A stretch of DNA of 64,000 bases from Methylobacterium sp. J-026 (lineage in GTDB: Bacteria; Pseudomonadota; Alphaproteobacteria; Rhizobiales; Beijerinckiaceae): assembly GCF_022829585.1 (NCBI RefSeq), contig NZ_JAKSYC010000100.1:1-64000 (forward strand). Direction: 5' to 3'. The number at the start of each line of letters is the position of its first letter. Position 1 is the stretch's first letter. The position numbers were made by a program, and so were the translations under genes. The notes beneath the pieces are model-generated. The model saw only the letters and a program-made list of their open reading frames with translations. It was not told where the DNA came from and ran no database searches. Below are positions 25,109-34,309 of this stretch, in pieces.

Positions 25109-26233
25109 CTAGAGGAAGAAGTGCTTCGAGAGCTTCAGGCCCTGGGCCTGGTAGTTCGAGCCCGCGCCCGCCCCGTAGAGCGTCTCCGGCTCGGCCAGCA
25201 TGCGCTCGTAGACGAGGCGGCCGACGATCTGGCCGTCCTCCAGCAGGAACGGCACGTCGCGGGAGCGGACCTCCAGCACGGCGCGGCTGCCCGCGCCCCC
25301 CGCCCCGGCATAGCCGAAGCCCGGATCGAAGAAGCCCGCGTAATGGACCCGGAACTCCCCGACCAGGGGATCGAACGGCACCATCTCGGCGGCGTGGTCC
25401 GGGGGGACCTGGACCGATTCCTTCGAGGCCAGGATGTAGAACTGGCCGGGATCGAGGATCAGGCTACCCGATCCGTCGGCGGCGAGCGGCTCCCAGAAAT
25501 CGGCGGCGCGGTGGCGCCCGGGGGCGTCGACGTCGACGAGGCCGGTGTGTCGCTTGGCCCGGTAGCCGATCAGCCCGTCGAATCCGGACAGGTCCACCGA
25601 GACCGCGACGCCGCCCTGGAAGGACGGGCTGCCCACATCGACCAGGGCCGAGCGGGCGTGGAGCCGGCCGAGTTCGGCCTCGCTCAGCCGCGGCGCTCCG
25701 CGGCGGAAGCGGATCTGGGACAGGCGCGAGCCGGTGCGGACCAGGACCGGGAAGGTGCGCGGGGAGATCTCGGCGTAGAGCGGGCCGTCATAGCCGGGCT
25801 CGACCTGATCGAACGCCTCGCCCCGGTCGGTGATCACCCGGGTGAACACGTCGATGCGCCCGGTGGAACTCTTCGGATTCGCCGCCGCCGCGAGATCGCC
25901 GGGCAGCGACAGGCGCTCCTGCAACTCCGCGATGTAGACGCATCCGGTCTCGAGGACCGCCCCGGGGCGCAGGTCGATCCGGTGCAGCGACAGGTGCTCG
26001 ACGCAGGCCTGGACCGTGCGTCCCGCACCCGGCAGGAAACTCGTGCGCACCCGATAGGCCGTGTCGCCGAGGCGCAGATCGATACTGGCGGGCTGGATCT
26101 GATCGGCCGCGAACGGGTGCGCGGTGCGGATCCCGCCCGCCTGTGCCAGGGCCGCGATGGCCTGGGCCGGCAGGATGCCGCCGCGGCTCTCCGGGCCCGA
26201 ATCGGCAGCCCCCGTGCCTGCGCCCGCTGTCAT
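25109..26233 (-). CDS. dcd: 2'-deoxycytidine 5'-triphosphate deaminase (long form)
   Basis: 374 residues, about twice the size of E. coli Dcd (193), matching the two-module form found in alphaproteobacteria. The N-terminal module has DQIQPASIDLRLGDTAYRV, AAAANPKSSTGRIDVFTRVI (the conserved Lys-Ser-Ser substrate loop) and SRLSQIRFRRG. The C-terminal module repeats the fold (DLSGFDGLIGYRAKRHTG ... FDPGFGYAGAG). It deaminates dCTP to dUTP for dTMP synthesis. It is divergent from apaG, with 275 bases between them, and followed closely by lrp. Confidence 0.9.
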   Translation of the reverse strand: MTAGAGTGAADSGPESRGGILPAQAIAALAQAGGIRTAHPFAADQIQPASIDLRLGDTAYRVRTSFLPGAGRTVQACVEHLSLHRIDLRPGAVLETGCVYIAELQERLSLPGDLAAAANPKSSTGRIDVFTRVITDRGEAFDQVEPGYDGPLYAEISPRTFPVLVRTGSRLSQIRFRRGAPRLSEAELGRLHARSALVDVGSPSFQGGVAVSVDLSGFDGLIGYRAKRHTGLVDVDAPGRHRAADFWEPLAADGSGSLILDPGQFYILASKESVQVPPDHAAEMVPFDPLVGEFRVHYAGFFDPGFGYAGAGGAGSRAVLEVRSRDVPFLLEDGQIVGRLVYERMLAEPETLYGAGAGSNYQAQGLKLSKHFFL

Positions 26234-26508
26234 CGCGCCCGTCTCTCCCTCGCGTGCCGCCGGCCGGTCCGCGGCGACCGCCTATTTCCGCCGGGACTGG
26301 CTAACGCGGCCTTAATCTGGTCTCCCACCCGGCACAGCGCGTCCCGAGTCGAACCCGCGGCGGCACCCGTCCGGCGTCCGGACCGGGACCGCGCGAGGTA
26401 GTCCGCCGCAATTGACGGCGATTCCGCCGCCAACTACCACCGCGCAGGAAGCGCGTTTCATTCTGCTTCAGCGAATCGCATTGTCCGAAAGAAGGGCCAA
26501 ATAGGGCG

Positions 26509-26901
26509 ATGTACAAGGCCGAGACGCGGGGAATTAGTGTGACCGTTCAGTCCCGTTTCGTCGAGGAGGAATCTTCGCCGAACGAGAGCCGTTATTTCTT
26601 CGCCTACACGGTGGAGATCGTGAATAACGGCAGCGAGCAGGTCCAGCTCCGCTCGCGGCATTGGCGCATCATCGACGGGCACGGCGCCTGCCAGGAAGTG
26701 CGGGGGACCGGCGTGGTCGGCAAGCAGCCGGTGCTGGAGCCCGGCGAGTCCTTCTGCTACACCAGCGGCTGCCCGCTGAACACGCCCGACGGGCTGATGG
26801 CCGGCAGCTACACCATGGCGACGGTGGCCGGTGAGAGCTTCGAGGCCGAGATCCCCGCCTTCTCCCTCGACAGCCCGCACGTCCGCCGAAGCCTTCACTG
26901 A
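26509..26901 (+). CDS. apaG: ApaG family protein
   Basis: 130 residues, full length for the DUF525/ApaG family, a fibronectin-III-like fold. Recognisable segments: YFFAYTVEIVNNGSEQVQLRSRHWRIIDG, the glycine-rich VRGTGVVGKQPVLEPGESF and a GSYTM motif. ApaG has been linked to Co2+ resistance and Mg2+ efflux, but its biochemical role is unsettled. It leads a likely apaG-argE-speG unit (34 bases to argE). The upstream 275 bases to dcd hold the divergent promoters and nothing else I can identify. Confidence 0.95.
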   Translation: MYKAETRGISVTVQSRFVEEESSPNESRYFFAYTVEIVNNGSEQVQLRSRHWRIIDGHGACQEVRGTGVVGKQPVLEPGESFCYTSGCPLNTPDGLMAGSYTMATVAGESFEAEIPAFSLDSPHVRRSLH

Positions 26902-26935
26902 GGTCCCGGGCCGGGGCCTCGCCCCGGAGGAACCC

Positions 26936-28102
26936 ATGCCCGCGACCGGCGAGCGGCTGAGCCCGCTCGACATGCTGGCCCGCCTCGTGTCCTTCGACAC
27001 CGAGAGCGACTCGTCCAACCTCCCGCTGATCGAGGCCGTCTGCGACTACCTCGACGGCTGGGGCGTCCCGTACCTGCACCTGCCGAATGCGGGCTTCGAC
27101 AAGGCCGCCGTCCTCGCCACGATCGGCCCGATGGTCGATGGCGGCGTCGTGCTGTCCGGCCATACCGACGTGGTCCCGACATTGGGCCAGGCCTGGAGCA
27201 GCGACCCGTTCACGCTGCGCGTCGCCGATGGGCGGGCCTACGGCCGCGGCGCGGTCGACATGAAGGGCTTCGACGCCCTGGTCCTGGCGCTGGTGCCCGA
27301 CATGCTGGCGGCCGACCTGAAGCGGCCGATCCACATCCTGCTGTCCTACGACGAGGAGACCACCTGCCTCGGCTCGATGGACGGGATCGCGCGGTTCGGC
27401 GCCGACCTGCCGAGGCCCGGCGCGGTGATCGTGGGCGAGCCCACCGGCATGGAGGTGGCGGACGCGCACAAGAGCATCGTCACCTGCCTCACCACCGTCC
27501 ACGGCCGCGAGGCCCACTCGGCCCGGCCGGCCCTCGGGGCCAATGCGGTGGCGGCCGCCTGCGACCTCGTCGCCGGCCTCAACCGGATCGCCGACGCCAT
27601 GATTGAGCGCGGCGACGCCTCCGGCCGGTTCGATCCGGCCGCCACCACGGTCCATGTCGGGACGATCCAGGGCGGCACCGCCCGGAACATCATCGCCAAG
27701 GAGTGCCGCTTCCACTGGGAGTATCGCGGCCTTCCGGATCTCGACCCGGCCGAGATCCCGCGGCTCTTCGCCGAGGAGACCGCGCGGGTGACCCGGGAGC
27801 GCCTCAACCGCTACGGCGATTTCGGGCGGATCGAGACGCTGCAGGAAGTCGATATCCCGGGGCTGGCCCCCGAGCCCGGCTCGGAGGCCGAACGGCTCTG
27901 CCTGCGGCTCGCCGGGCGCAATCGCACCGTCGCGGTGCCCTACGCCACCGAGGCCGGGCGGTTCCAGGCGGCGGGCATCCCGACCGTCGTCTGCGGGCCC
28001 GGCGACATCGCCCAGGCCCACCAGCCCGACGAGTTCATCACCCTCGAGGCCCTCGGCCAGGGTGAGCGGTTCCTGCGTAACCTGATCGAGGCCTGTGCGT
28101 GA
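26936..28102 (+). CDS. argE: acetylornithine deacetylase (ArgE)
   Basis: 388 residues from ATG 26936, which has GGAGG five bases upstream; the frame is open further up but overlaps apaG. It is an M20 metallopeptidase-fold enzyme with two-zinc motifs [28 protein letters not shown] (catalytic Asp and metal Asp) and [12 protein letters not shown]. It releases acetate from N-acetylornithine to give ornithine. A SpeG gene starts within its stop codon (TGATG). argD and argF lie close by on the opposite strand, completing ornithine-to-citrulline synthesis locally. Confidence 0.93.
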   Translation: MPATGERLSPLDMLARLVSFDTESDSSNLPLIEAVCDYLDGWGVPYLHLPNAGFDKAAVLATIGPMVDGGVVLSGHTDVVPTLGQAWSSDPFTLRVADGRAYGRGAVDMKGFDALVLALVPDMLAADLKRPIHILLSYDEETTCLGSMDGIARFGADLPRPGAVIVGEPTGMEVADAHKSIVTCLTTVHGREAHSARPALGANAVAAACDLVAGLNRIADAMIERGDASGRFDPAATTVHVGTIQGGTARNIIAKECRFHWEYRGLPDLDPAEIPRLFAEETARVTRERLNRYGDFGRIETLQEVDIPGLAPEPGSEAERLCLRLAGRNRTVAVPYATEAGRFQAAGIPTVVCGPGDIAQAHQPDEFITLEALGQGERFLRNLIEACA

Positions 28103-28668
28103 TGAACGCGCTCATCGGAATCACCATCAAGCTGCGGCCGCTGGAGCGGGAGGACCTGCGCTTCGTCCACCAGCTCAACAACAACGACAGCATCATGCGC
28201 TACTGGTTCGAGGAGGCCTACGAGTCCTTCGCCGAGCTGCAGCAGCTCTACGAGCGCAACATCCACAACCAGACCGAGCGGCGCTTCATCGTGGCCGATC
28301 CGACCGGCGAGCCGGCCGGGCTGATCGAGCTGGTGGAGATCAACCACCTGCACCGGCGCTGCGAGTTCCAGATCGCGATCCATCCCAACTTCCAGGGCCG
28401 CGGCTATGCCTGGCAGGCCACGCGGATCGCCATGGATTACGCGTTCAGCGTGCTCAACATCCACAAGCTCTACCTGCACGTGGACCGGGACAATGCCCGG
28501 GCCGTGCGCATCTACGAGCGCTGCGGCTTCCGTCCCGAGGGCGTGCTCAAGGACGAGTTCTTCGTGAACGGGCGCTACCGCGACGCCGTGCGGATGTGCC
28601 TGTTCCAGCCGGATTATCTCAAGGCCCGCGGCAGCGGCGACATCGCCGAGCCCGTGCTCAAGGTGTGA
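28102..28668 (+). CDS. speG: spermidine N1-acetyltransferase (SpeG-like GNAT)
   Basis: 188 residues from ATG 28102 (an adjacent GTG at 28099 is equally possible). GNAT fold: [19 protein letters not shown] at the start, the acetyl-CoA loop [19 protein letters not shown] (about residue 98), and [21 protein letters not shown]. The [13 protein letters not shown] segment matches SpeG closely. It acetylates polyamines to limit toxicity. Coupling to argE by TGATG overlap ties polyamine turnover to ornithine supply, since ornithine is the putrescine precursor. Confidence 0.9.
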   Translation: MNALIGITIKLRPLEREDLRFVHQLNNNDSIMRYWFEEAYESFAELQQLYERNIHNQTERRFIVADPTGEPAGLIELVEINHLHRRCEFQIAIHPNFQGRGYAWQATRIAMDYAFSVLNIHKLYLHVDRDNARAVRIYERCGFRPEGVLKDEFFVNGRYRDAVRMCLFQPDYLKARGSGDIAEPVLKV

Positions 28669-28984
28669 GCGGATCCGGGTCGTGCCGCGGATGGCGGGGT
28701 GATCGGCCGCTCCTCCCGGGGACGGTTTATACGTCGTGTTCGGGATTCTCGCGCGGTCGATGCGTCTGGCCGCCCGGAACTGCCAAGCGCCTGCTCTCCC
28801 CCGCAGCGACGAGATTCAAACGTCGCTTCCGAATGAGGGCAGCGGTCGAGCCCATACGCGCCCTCCTTCACAGTCGCGCGCGCGTCAGGCAGCCCAATGC
28901 ATACCGGAATTCATCCGTTCCGCACGGTAATCCCGACCCTAATATCGTAAAGAAACGCTGCCATCTCCATCGTGAAGGCAGTGT
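28669..28984. other. intergenic region between speG and hslO
   Basis: The 3' ends of two convergent genes face each other. Apart from the hslO terminator at its right edge I see no gene, repeat or RNA. A moderately AT-rich patch occurs around 28925-28960. Confidence 0.5.
28949..28981 (-). terminator. intrinsic terminator of the argF-hslO side
   Basis: On the minus strand just after the hslO stop, CTGCC pairs with GGCAG, the stem can continue as TTC/GAG past a two-base bulge, and TTTCTTT follows after CG. Position immediately beyond the last gene of the argD-argF-hslO series supports a factor-independent terminator. Confidence 0.5.
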
Positions 28985-30016
28985 CTACTGACGAGGCTGC
29001 TCCGCGATCTCGGCCTCGACCGCCTGCGGGTCGAGTTCGTAGCGCCGCGAGCAGAACTCGCAGGTGATCACGATGCGCCCGTCATCCGCCACCATGTCAT
29101 GCCGTTCCTGCGGGGAGAAGGAGCGGATCATGCCCATCACCCGCGCCTGCGAGCAGCGGCAGGTCTCCTGCACGGTCTGGCGGTCGAACACCCGCACGCC
29201 GCGCTCGTGGAACAGCCGGTAGAGCAGGCGCTCGCTCGACACGTTGGGGTCGACCAGCTCGTGATCCTCGACCGTCGCCACGAGGGAGCGCGCCTCGACC
29301 CAGGCATCGTCCTCCGGCGCCCCCCCCGAGAGGTGCACGTGGCCCTCCGGGATGTCCCCCGGCGGCAGGTCGGCGAGGCGGGCCCGGTCCACAGACTGGG
29401 GCAGGAACTGCACGATCAGCCCCCCGGCCCGCCAGCGCCCGGTGCTCTCCTCCAGCGATTCGGCGACCGCGAGGCGCACCTGCGTCGGGATCTGCTCGGA
29501 CTGGCGGAAATACTGATGCGCCGCTTCCTCCAGGCTCTGGCCATCCAGGGCGACGACGCCCTGGTAGCGGCTGGAGGCGGTGCCCTGGTCGATGGTCATG
29601 GCGAGATGGCCCGCCCCGATCAGGTCGCGATCCTTCAGCGGACCCGCACCGAGGGCTGCGACCCGCTCCGGCGCGAAGCGCGCGGTGGCGCGCAGGCGGT
29701 CCGGCGCCTCGAAATCCACCACGATCATCGCCACCGGCCCGTCGGTCTTGGTCTGCAACTGGAACCGGCCGTCGAACTTCAGCGAGGAGCCCAGCAGCAC
29801 CGTGAGCGCGGCGGCCTCGCCGAGCAGCCGCGCGACCGGGTCCGGATAGCCGTGGCGGCGCAGGATCGTGTCCACGGCGGGGCCGAGCCGGACGATGCGC
29901 CCGCGCACGTCCAGGGCCTCCACCGCGAAGGGCAGCACCGCGTCGTCTTCACCCGCGTGGCCGTTCCCGGTCGCTGCGTGCTGCGGCTGGGATTGCGATT
30001 GATGTCCTGACGTCAT
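28985..30016 (-). CDS. hslO: redox-regulated chaperone Hsp33
   Basis: 343 residues. The N-terminal substrate-binding domain includes GSSLKFDGRFQLQTKTDGPV. The C-terminal redox switch has the four zinc cysteines as C-x-C (ETCRCSQ, about residue 285) and C-x-x-C (TCEFCSRRY, about 318). Zinc release and disulfide formation activate it as a holdase under oxidative stress. A 25-residue Gln/His/Gly-rich N-terminal extension is probably disordered. It follows argF on the same strand, an order common in alphaproteobacteria. Confidence 0.95.
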   Translation of the reverse strand: MTSGHQSQSQPQHAATGNGHAGEDDAVLPFAVEALDVRGRIVRLGPAVDTILRRHGYPDPVARLLGEAAALTVLLGSSLKFDGRFQLQTKTDGPVAMIVVDFEAPDRLRATARFAPERVAALGAGPLKDRDLIGAGHLAMTIDQGTASSRYQGVVALDGQSLEEAAHQYFRQSEQIPTQVRLAVAESLEESTGRWRAGGLIVQFLPQSVDRARLADLPPGDIPEGHVHLSGGAPEDDAWVEARSLVATVEDHELVDPNVSSERLLYRLFHERGVRVFDRQTVQETCRCSQARVMGMIRSFSPQERHDMVADDGRIVITCEFCSRRYELDPQAVEAEIAEQPRQ

Positions 30017-30267
30017 GCCCTCTCCGATCGATCCGTCCCGGCGAGGCGTGGGTTCCTCGTCCCGAGGGGCGGGGCGGCGTGAGGAAATGACCTTGGCGGT
30101 GCGATCGGATCCCTCAGCCCCGCCTGCGCCCCCGCGGGAGAACGGGCGCGATGCGCCAGATCCGTTGCCGGGATGCCGCCTGCCGGCAGCCGTGATGGGG
30201 ATGCGGGCCGCCTGCGCGGCCCGCTCAGCCTATATGGTGCGCCGGTCCCGCGAGCGCGAGCCCGGGA

Positions 30268-31248
30268 TCAGAGCCCGCTGGCCCGCAGGCACCAAGCCAG
30301 GATCCCCTTCTGCGCGTGCAGGCGGTTCTCGGCCTCATCGAACACCACGGAGCGCGGGCCGTCCATCACCTCGGCGGTCACCTCTTCGCCGCGATGGGCC
30401 GGCAGGCAATGCATGAAGATCGCGTCCGGGTTCGCCGCGGCCATCAATTTGGCATTGACCTGATAGGGGCTCAGCAGGTTGTGGCGGTGGGCCTCGTCGT
30501 CGTCGCCCATCGAGACCCAGCAATCCGTCACCACGGCATCGGCGCCGGCCACGGCCGCGAACGCGTCGGTCGTCACGTGGACGGCGGCGCCTTCCTGCTT
30601 CGCCCAGGCGAGGAGCCCCGGCGGCGGCGCGAGTTCTGGGGGGCTGGCGACGTTCAGGGTGAAGTCGAACCGCGCGGCCGCGTGGACCCAGCTCGCCAGC
30701 ACGTTGTTGGCATCGCCCGACCACGCCACGGTGCGGCCCTTGATCGGCCCGCGATGCTCCTCGAAGGTCAGCACGTCGGCCATGATCTGGCAGGGATGCG
30801 AGACCTTGGTCAGGGCGTTGATCACCGGCACCGTGGCGTGCTCGGCCAGTTCCAGCATCTGCCCGTGGTCGAGGATGCGGATCATGATCGCGTCGACGAA
30901 GCGGGACAGCACCTGCGCGGTGTCGCCGATGGTCTCGCCGCGGCCGAGCTGCATCTCTGAGCCGGTGAGCATCAGGGTCTCGCCGCCGAGCTCACGCATG
31001 GCCACGTCGAAGGAGACGCGGGTGCGGGTCGAGGGCCGGTCGAACACCATCGCGAGGGTCTTGCCGGTGAGCGGGCGCTCGGCCGCTCGCTCGCCCTTGC
31101 GGCGGCGCGCCTTGATGGCGGCGCTGGCGTCGAGGACCTGGCGCAGCTCCGCCCCGGACAAATCCGTGAGATCGAGGAAGTGGCGAGGGCCGGCACCGTT
31201 CAGGTGCGGGGCCGGGGCCTCGGCCCGGCCATTCATCTGGGCTTTCAT
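30268..31248 (-). CDS. argF: ornithine carbamoyltransferase
   Basis: 326 residues including about 20 extra at the N-terminus. Carbamoyl-phosphate site: [20 protein letters not shown]. Further motifs: [17 protein letters not shown] and the ornithine-binding/catalytic [11 protein letters not shown] near residue 290. It converts ornithine plus carbamoyl phosphate to citrulline. It lies 168 bases after argD and before hslO. The anabolic role is supported by argD and argE in the neighbourhood. Confidence 0.96.
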   Translation of the reverse strand: MKAQMNGRAEAPAPHLNGAGPRHFLDLTDLSGAELRQVLDASAAIKARRRKGERAAERPLTGKTLAMVFDRPSTRTRVSFDVAMRELGGETLMLTGSEMQLGRGETIGDTAQVLSRFVDAIMIRILDHGQMLELAEHATVPVINALTKVSHPCQIMADVLTFEEHRGPIKGRTVAWSGDANNVLASWVHAAARFDFTLNVASPPELAPPPGLLAWAKQEGAAVHVTTDAFAAVAGADAVVTDCWVSMGDDDEAHRHNLLSPYQVNAKLMAAANPDAIFMHCLPAHRGEEVTAEVMDGPRSVVFDEAENRLHAQKGILAWCLRASGL

Positions 31249-31416
31249 CGCGTCACAATAACTAGAGTCAGCTCAACGATCACCTGATCATGAACGGCAC
31301 TCTATCTCCTTGCAGGGGCATTCCCGTCAGACACGGCGGGATCGACCGTATCCGGAAACGCTTCAGGCCGCCCGCCGCGGGGCGGCGGACGGTGTTCGAC
31401 GGTCCGGGAATCGGAC

Positions 31417-32607
31417 CTATTCGGCCGCGCCGCGCACGGCCTCGAAACCAGAGGCGGCCGCGTCGAGGCGGCGGACCGCCTCGTCGATCTCGGCATCGCC
31501 GATGGTGAGCGGCGGCAGCAGGCGGACGATGTTGTCGCCCGCCGGGATCACCAGCAGATGCGCGTCCCGGGCCGCGGCGGCGAAATCGGTGTTGGGCACG
31601 CCGAGCTTGAGGCCGAGCATCAGCCCCTCGCCGCGGATCTCCTGGAACACGTGGGGGTGGCGGTCGCGCAGGGCCGCGAGCTTCTGCTTGAGCAGCAGGC
31701 CGGAGCGGGCGACGCGCTCGAGGAAGCCGTCCGCCAGGACGACGTCCAGCACCGCGTTGCCCACGGCCATCGCCAGCGGATTGCCCCCGAAGGTGGTGCC
31801 GTGCGTGCCCGCGGTCATGCCGCGTGCGGCCTCGCGGGTCGCCAAGCAGGCGCCCATCGGGAAGCCGCCGCCGATGCCCTTGGCCACGCTCATGATGTCC
31901 GGGGTGATGCCCGACCATTCATGGGCGAACAGACGGCCGGTGCGGCCGACGCCGGTCTGGACCTCGTCCATGATCAGGAGCAGGCCGTGCGCGTCGCAGA
32001 TCTCCCGCAGGCGACGGAGCTCCGCGTGGGGAATCACCCGCACGCCGCCCTCCCCCTGAATCGGCTCGATCATCAGCGCCGCCGTCTCGGGCCCGATGAC
32101 GGCCTCCAGGGCGGCGAGATCACCGGTCGGAACCTGGTCGAATCCCTCGACCCGGGGCCCGAAGCCCTCCAGGTATTTCTGCTGGCCGCCGGCCGCGAGG
32201 GTCGCCAGCGTCCGCCCGTGGAAGGCGCCCGCGAAGGTGACGATCCGGTAGCGTTCCGGATTGCCCCCGGCCGCGTGGTACTTGCGGGCGATCTTGATCG
32301 CCGCCTCGTTGGCCTCCGCGCCCGAGTTGCAGAAGAAGACCACGTCCGCGAAGGTCGCGTCCGCCAAGCGCTGCCCGAGGTGCTCGCCGCCGGGGATCTC
32401 GAACAGGTTCGAGGTGTGCCAGATCCGATTCGCCTGCTCGGTGAGCGCGCCGACGAGGTGCGGATGGGCGTGGCCCAGGCCGTTCACCGCGATGCCCGCG
32501 CCGAAGTCGAGATATCGCTCGCCGCCCTCGGTCTCGAGCCAGGCGCCCGCGCCGCGCGCGAAGGCGAGCGGCGCGCGGACGTAGGTCGGCAGAAGGGCTG
32601 ACGTCAC
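31417..32607 (-). CDS. argD: acetylornithine aminotransferase
   Basis: 396 residues from GTG 32607, chosen because [19 protein letters not shown] matches the usual ArgD start and GGAG lies about 10 bases upstream; a TTG at 32643 also opens the frame. Class III PLP aminotransferase: [50 protein letters not shown] (PLP-binding Asp), and the lysine in [14 protein letters not shown]. It makes N-acetylornithine from the semialdehyde and usually also serves in lysine synthesis. argF follows on the same strand. Its leader contains a hairpin with a T-rich tail. Confidence 0.94.
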   Translation of the reverse strand: MTSALLPTYVRAPLAFARGAGAWLETEGGERYLDFGAGIAVNGLGHAHPHLVGALTEQANRIWHTSNLFEIPGGEHLGQRLADATFADVVFFCNSGAEANEAAIKIARKYHAAGGNPERYRIVTFAGAFHGRTLATLAAGGQQKYLEGFGPRVEGFDQVPTGDLAALEAVIGPETAALMIEPIQGEGGVRVIPHAELRRLREICDAHGLLLIMDEVQTGVGRTGRLFAHEWSGITPDIMSVAKGIGGGFPMGACLATREAARGMTAGTHGTTFGGNPLAMAVGNAVLDVVLADGFLERVARSGLLLKQKLAALRDRHPHVFQEIRGEGLMLGLKLGVPNTDFAAAARDAHLLVIPAGDNIVRLLPPLTIGDAEIDEAVRRLDAAASGFEAVRGAAE

Positions 32608-32657
32608 GGGTCCCGTCTCCGTCTCTCGTAATGGCCGGAGCAAGCGTAGCCGGCTCC

Positions 32658-32690
32658 AAATGAAAGTGCCGCCTCAGTCATGGGCGGCAC
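32658..32690 (-). promoter_or_regulatory. hairpin with T-rich tail in the argD leader, possible attenuator
   Basis: On the minus strand GTGCCGCC and GGCGGCAC form a perfect 8-bp stem with a 9-base loop, followed directly by TTTCATTT. It lies about 50 bases upstream of the argD GTG, between promoter region and gene. The direct repeat ATGAAAGTGC overlaps its edge at 32660-32669 and recurs at 32704-32713. The rest of the 307-base argD-ridA gap shows no gene. Confidence 0.4.
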
Positions 32691-32914
32691 GCGCGCGATT
32701 ACTATGAAAGTGCGCGGCGCTGTCAACGTTTCAATGGTCTTCCGCCCCGCGCGGCAGGTCTGCGCGAAGCCCGGGACGGCGCGGTTCTAGCCTGCCCATG
32801 GGGTGGCAGCGGGGCGCGGCGGCCGTCCGGGATCTGCCGTGCGCCCCCCTTGCGCCGCGGGGGACGGCCGTGCTCCTGACGGGCACGGATTCGCGGGAAT
32901 CGAGGGAAGGTCCG

Positions 32915-33388
32915 ATGAGCACGGTCAAGGAACGCCTGGAAACGCTGGACCTCGCCCTGCCGAAGGCGGCGGCGCCGGTGGCCAACTACGTGCCGTTCGT
33001 GCGCACCGGCAACCTCGTGGTGATCTCCGGCCAGGTCTGCTTCGGCGCGGACGGCACCATCGCGGCCGAGCACACGGGCAAGGTCGGCGGCGGCGTCTCC
33101 CCGGAGGCCGGCAAGGCGGCCGCCCGGCTCTGCGCCCTGAACGTCCTCGCCCAGCTCGAGGCGGCGGTGGGCGACCTCGACCGCGCCCTGGTCCAATGCG
33201 TGCGGCTCGGCGGCTTCATCAACGCGGCCCCGGGCTTCTCGGCGGTCGCGGGCGTGATGAACGGTGCCTCCGACTTGATGGTCGCGCTGCTCGGCGACCG
33301 TGGGCGCCATGCCCGCTCCACCGTCGGCGTCGCGGAACTCCCCCTCGACGCCGCCGTCGAGGTCGAGGCGATGTTCGAGGTCCGCTAG
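32915..33388 (+). CDS. RidA family (YjgF/YER057c/UK114) protein
   Basis: 157 residues from ATG 32915; the frame is open upstream to 32798, but GAGGGAAGG stands before 32915. The sequence (LPKAAAPVANYVPFVRTGNLVVISGQVCFG ... GKAAARLCALNVLAQLEAAVGDLDRALVQCVRLGGFIN) matches the longer RidA subgroup. RidA enzymes hydrolyse reactive enamine/imine intermediates made by PLP dehydratases. The subgroup often lacks the deaminase arginine, so activity is uncertain. The glycerophosphodiesterase gene starts one base after its stop. Confidence 0.9.
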   Translation: MSTVKERLETLDLALPKAAAPVANYVPFVRTGNLVVISGQVCFGADGTIAAEHTGKVGGGVSPEAGKAAARLCALNVLAQLEAAVGDLDRALVQCVRLGGFINAAPGFSAVAGVMNGASDLMVALLGDRGRHARSTVGVAELPLDAAVEVEAMFEVR

Positions 33389-33389
33389 C

Positions 33390-34139
33390 GTGGCCGCCCC
33401 CGACTGGCTGACCGCGCGGCCGATCGCCCATCGCGGGTTGCACGACCGGGGGGCGGGCCGGCCGGAGAACACCCTGGCGGCCGCCCGCGCCGCGATCGCC
33501 GGCGGGTTCGCGATCGAGTGCGACGTGCAGCTGAGCGCCGACGGCGAGGCGATGGTGTTCCACGACGCCGCCCTGGGCCGGCTCACGGAGGCGCGCGAGG
33601 CGGTGGCGGAGCGCTCGGCGGCCGAACTCGGGACGCTCGCCGTCGCCGGGACCGCGGAGACGATCCCGACCCTGCCGGCCTTCCTGGCGGCGGTGGCCGG
33701 GGCGGTGCCGGTGGTGATCGAGGTGAAGTCGCGCTACGACGGCGACCTGCGGCTCGCGACCCGCGCCGCACAGGTCGCCGCCGCCTATGAGGGCCCGGTG
33801 GCGCTGAAATCCTTCGACCCGCAGGTGGTGGCAGGCCTACGCCCCCTGTGTCCGGCCACGATCCCCCGAGGCATCGTGGCGGAGACGACCCAGGACGATC
33901 CGGTCTACGCGGCGCTGCCGCCGAGCGACCGCCTGGCCCTGTCCAACCTGCTGCACTTCGCCGAGACCCGGCCCGACTTCCTGTCCTGGCGGGTGGACGA
34001 CCTGCCCTGTGCGCCGACCTATCTCTGCCGGCTGCTCGGGCGGATCCCGGTCATGGCCTGGACCGTGAGGACCGAGGACCAGCGCGCCCGCGCGGGCGCG
34101 CACGCGGACCAGATGGTGTTCGAGGGGTTCGTGCCGTGA
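33390..34139 (+). CDS. glycerophosphodiester phosphodiesterase
   Basis: 249 residues from GTG 33390, one base after the ridA stop. GDPD TIM-barrel motifs: PIAHRGLHDRGAGRPENTLAA (catalytic His-Arg with Glu), FAIECDVQLSADGEAMVFHDA (metal Glu/Asp and second catalytic His), and IEVKSRYDGD. The C-terminal VMAWTVRTEDQ is also typical. It hydrolyses glycerophosphodiesters to glycerol-3-phosphate and an alcohol. No signal peptide, so it acts in the cytoplasm. Cotranscription with ridA is nearly certain. Confidence 0.93.
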   Translation: MAAPDWLTARPIAHRGLHDRGAGRPENTLAAARAAIAGGFAIECDVQLSADGEAMVFHDAALGRLTEAREAVAERSAAELGTLAVAGTAETIPTLPAFLAAVAGAVPVVIEVKSRYDGDLRLATRAAQVAAAYEGPVALKSFDPQVVAGLRPLCPATIPRGIVAETTQDDPVYAALPPSDRLALSNLLHFAETRPDFLSWRVDDLPCAPTYLCRLLGRIPVMAWTVRTEDQRARAGAHADQMVFEGFVP

Positions 34140-34309
34140 GCCGACCGGCCCTGCCCCGTCGGGTCCCCGATCGCGTCCGTGTTGGCGCGCTCCGGATGGA
34201 CCTGCGGCTGACGCCGCAGTTTCGGACAGGGCCCCGCTGAAAGGCTTCCCGCGCTGCCGCGCGCATCCGCCCGCTTGCCCCTCCTCCGGGTCGGACTAGA
34301 CTAGGTGCC

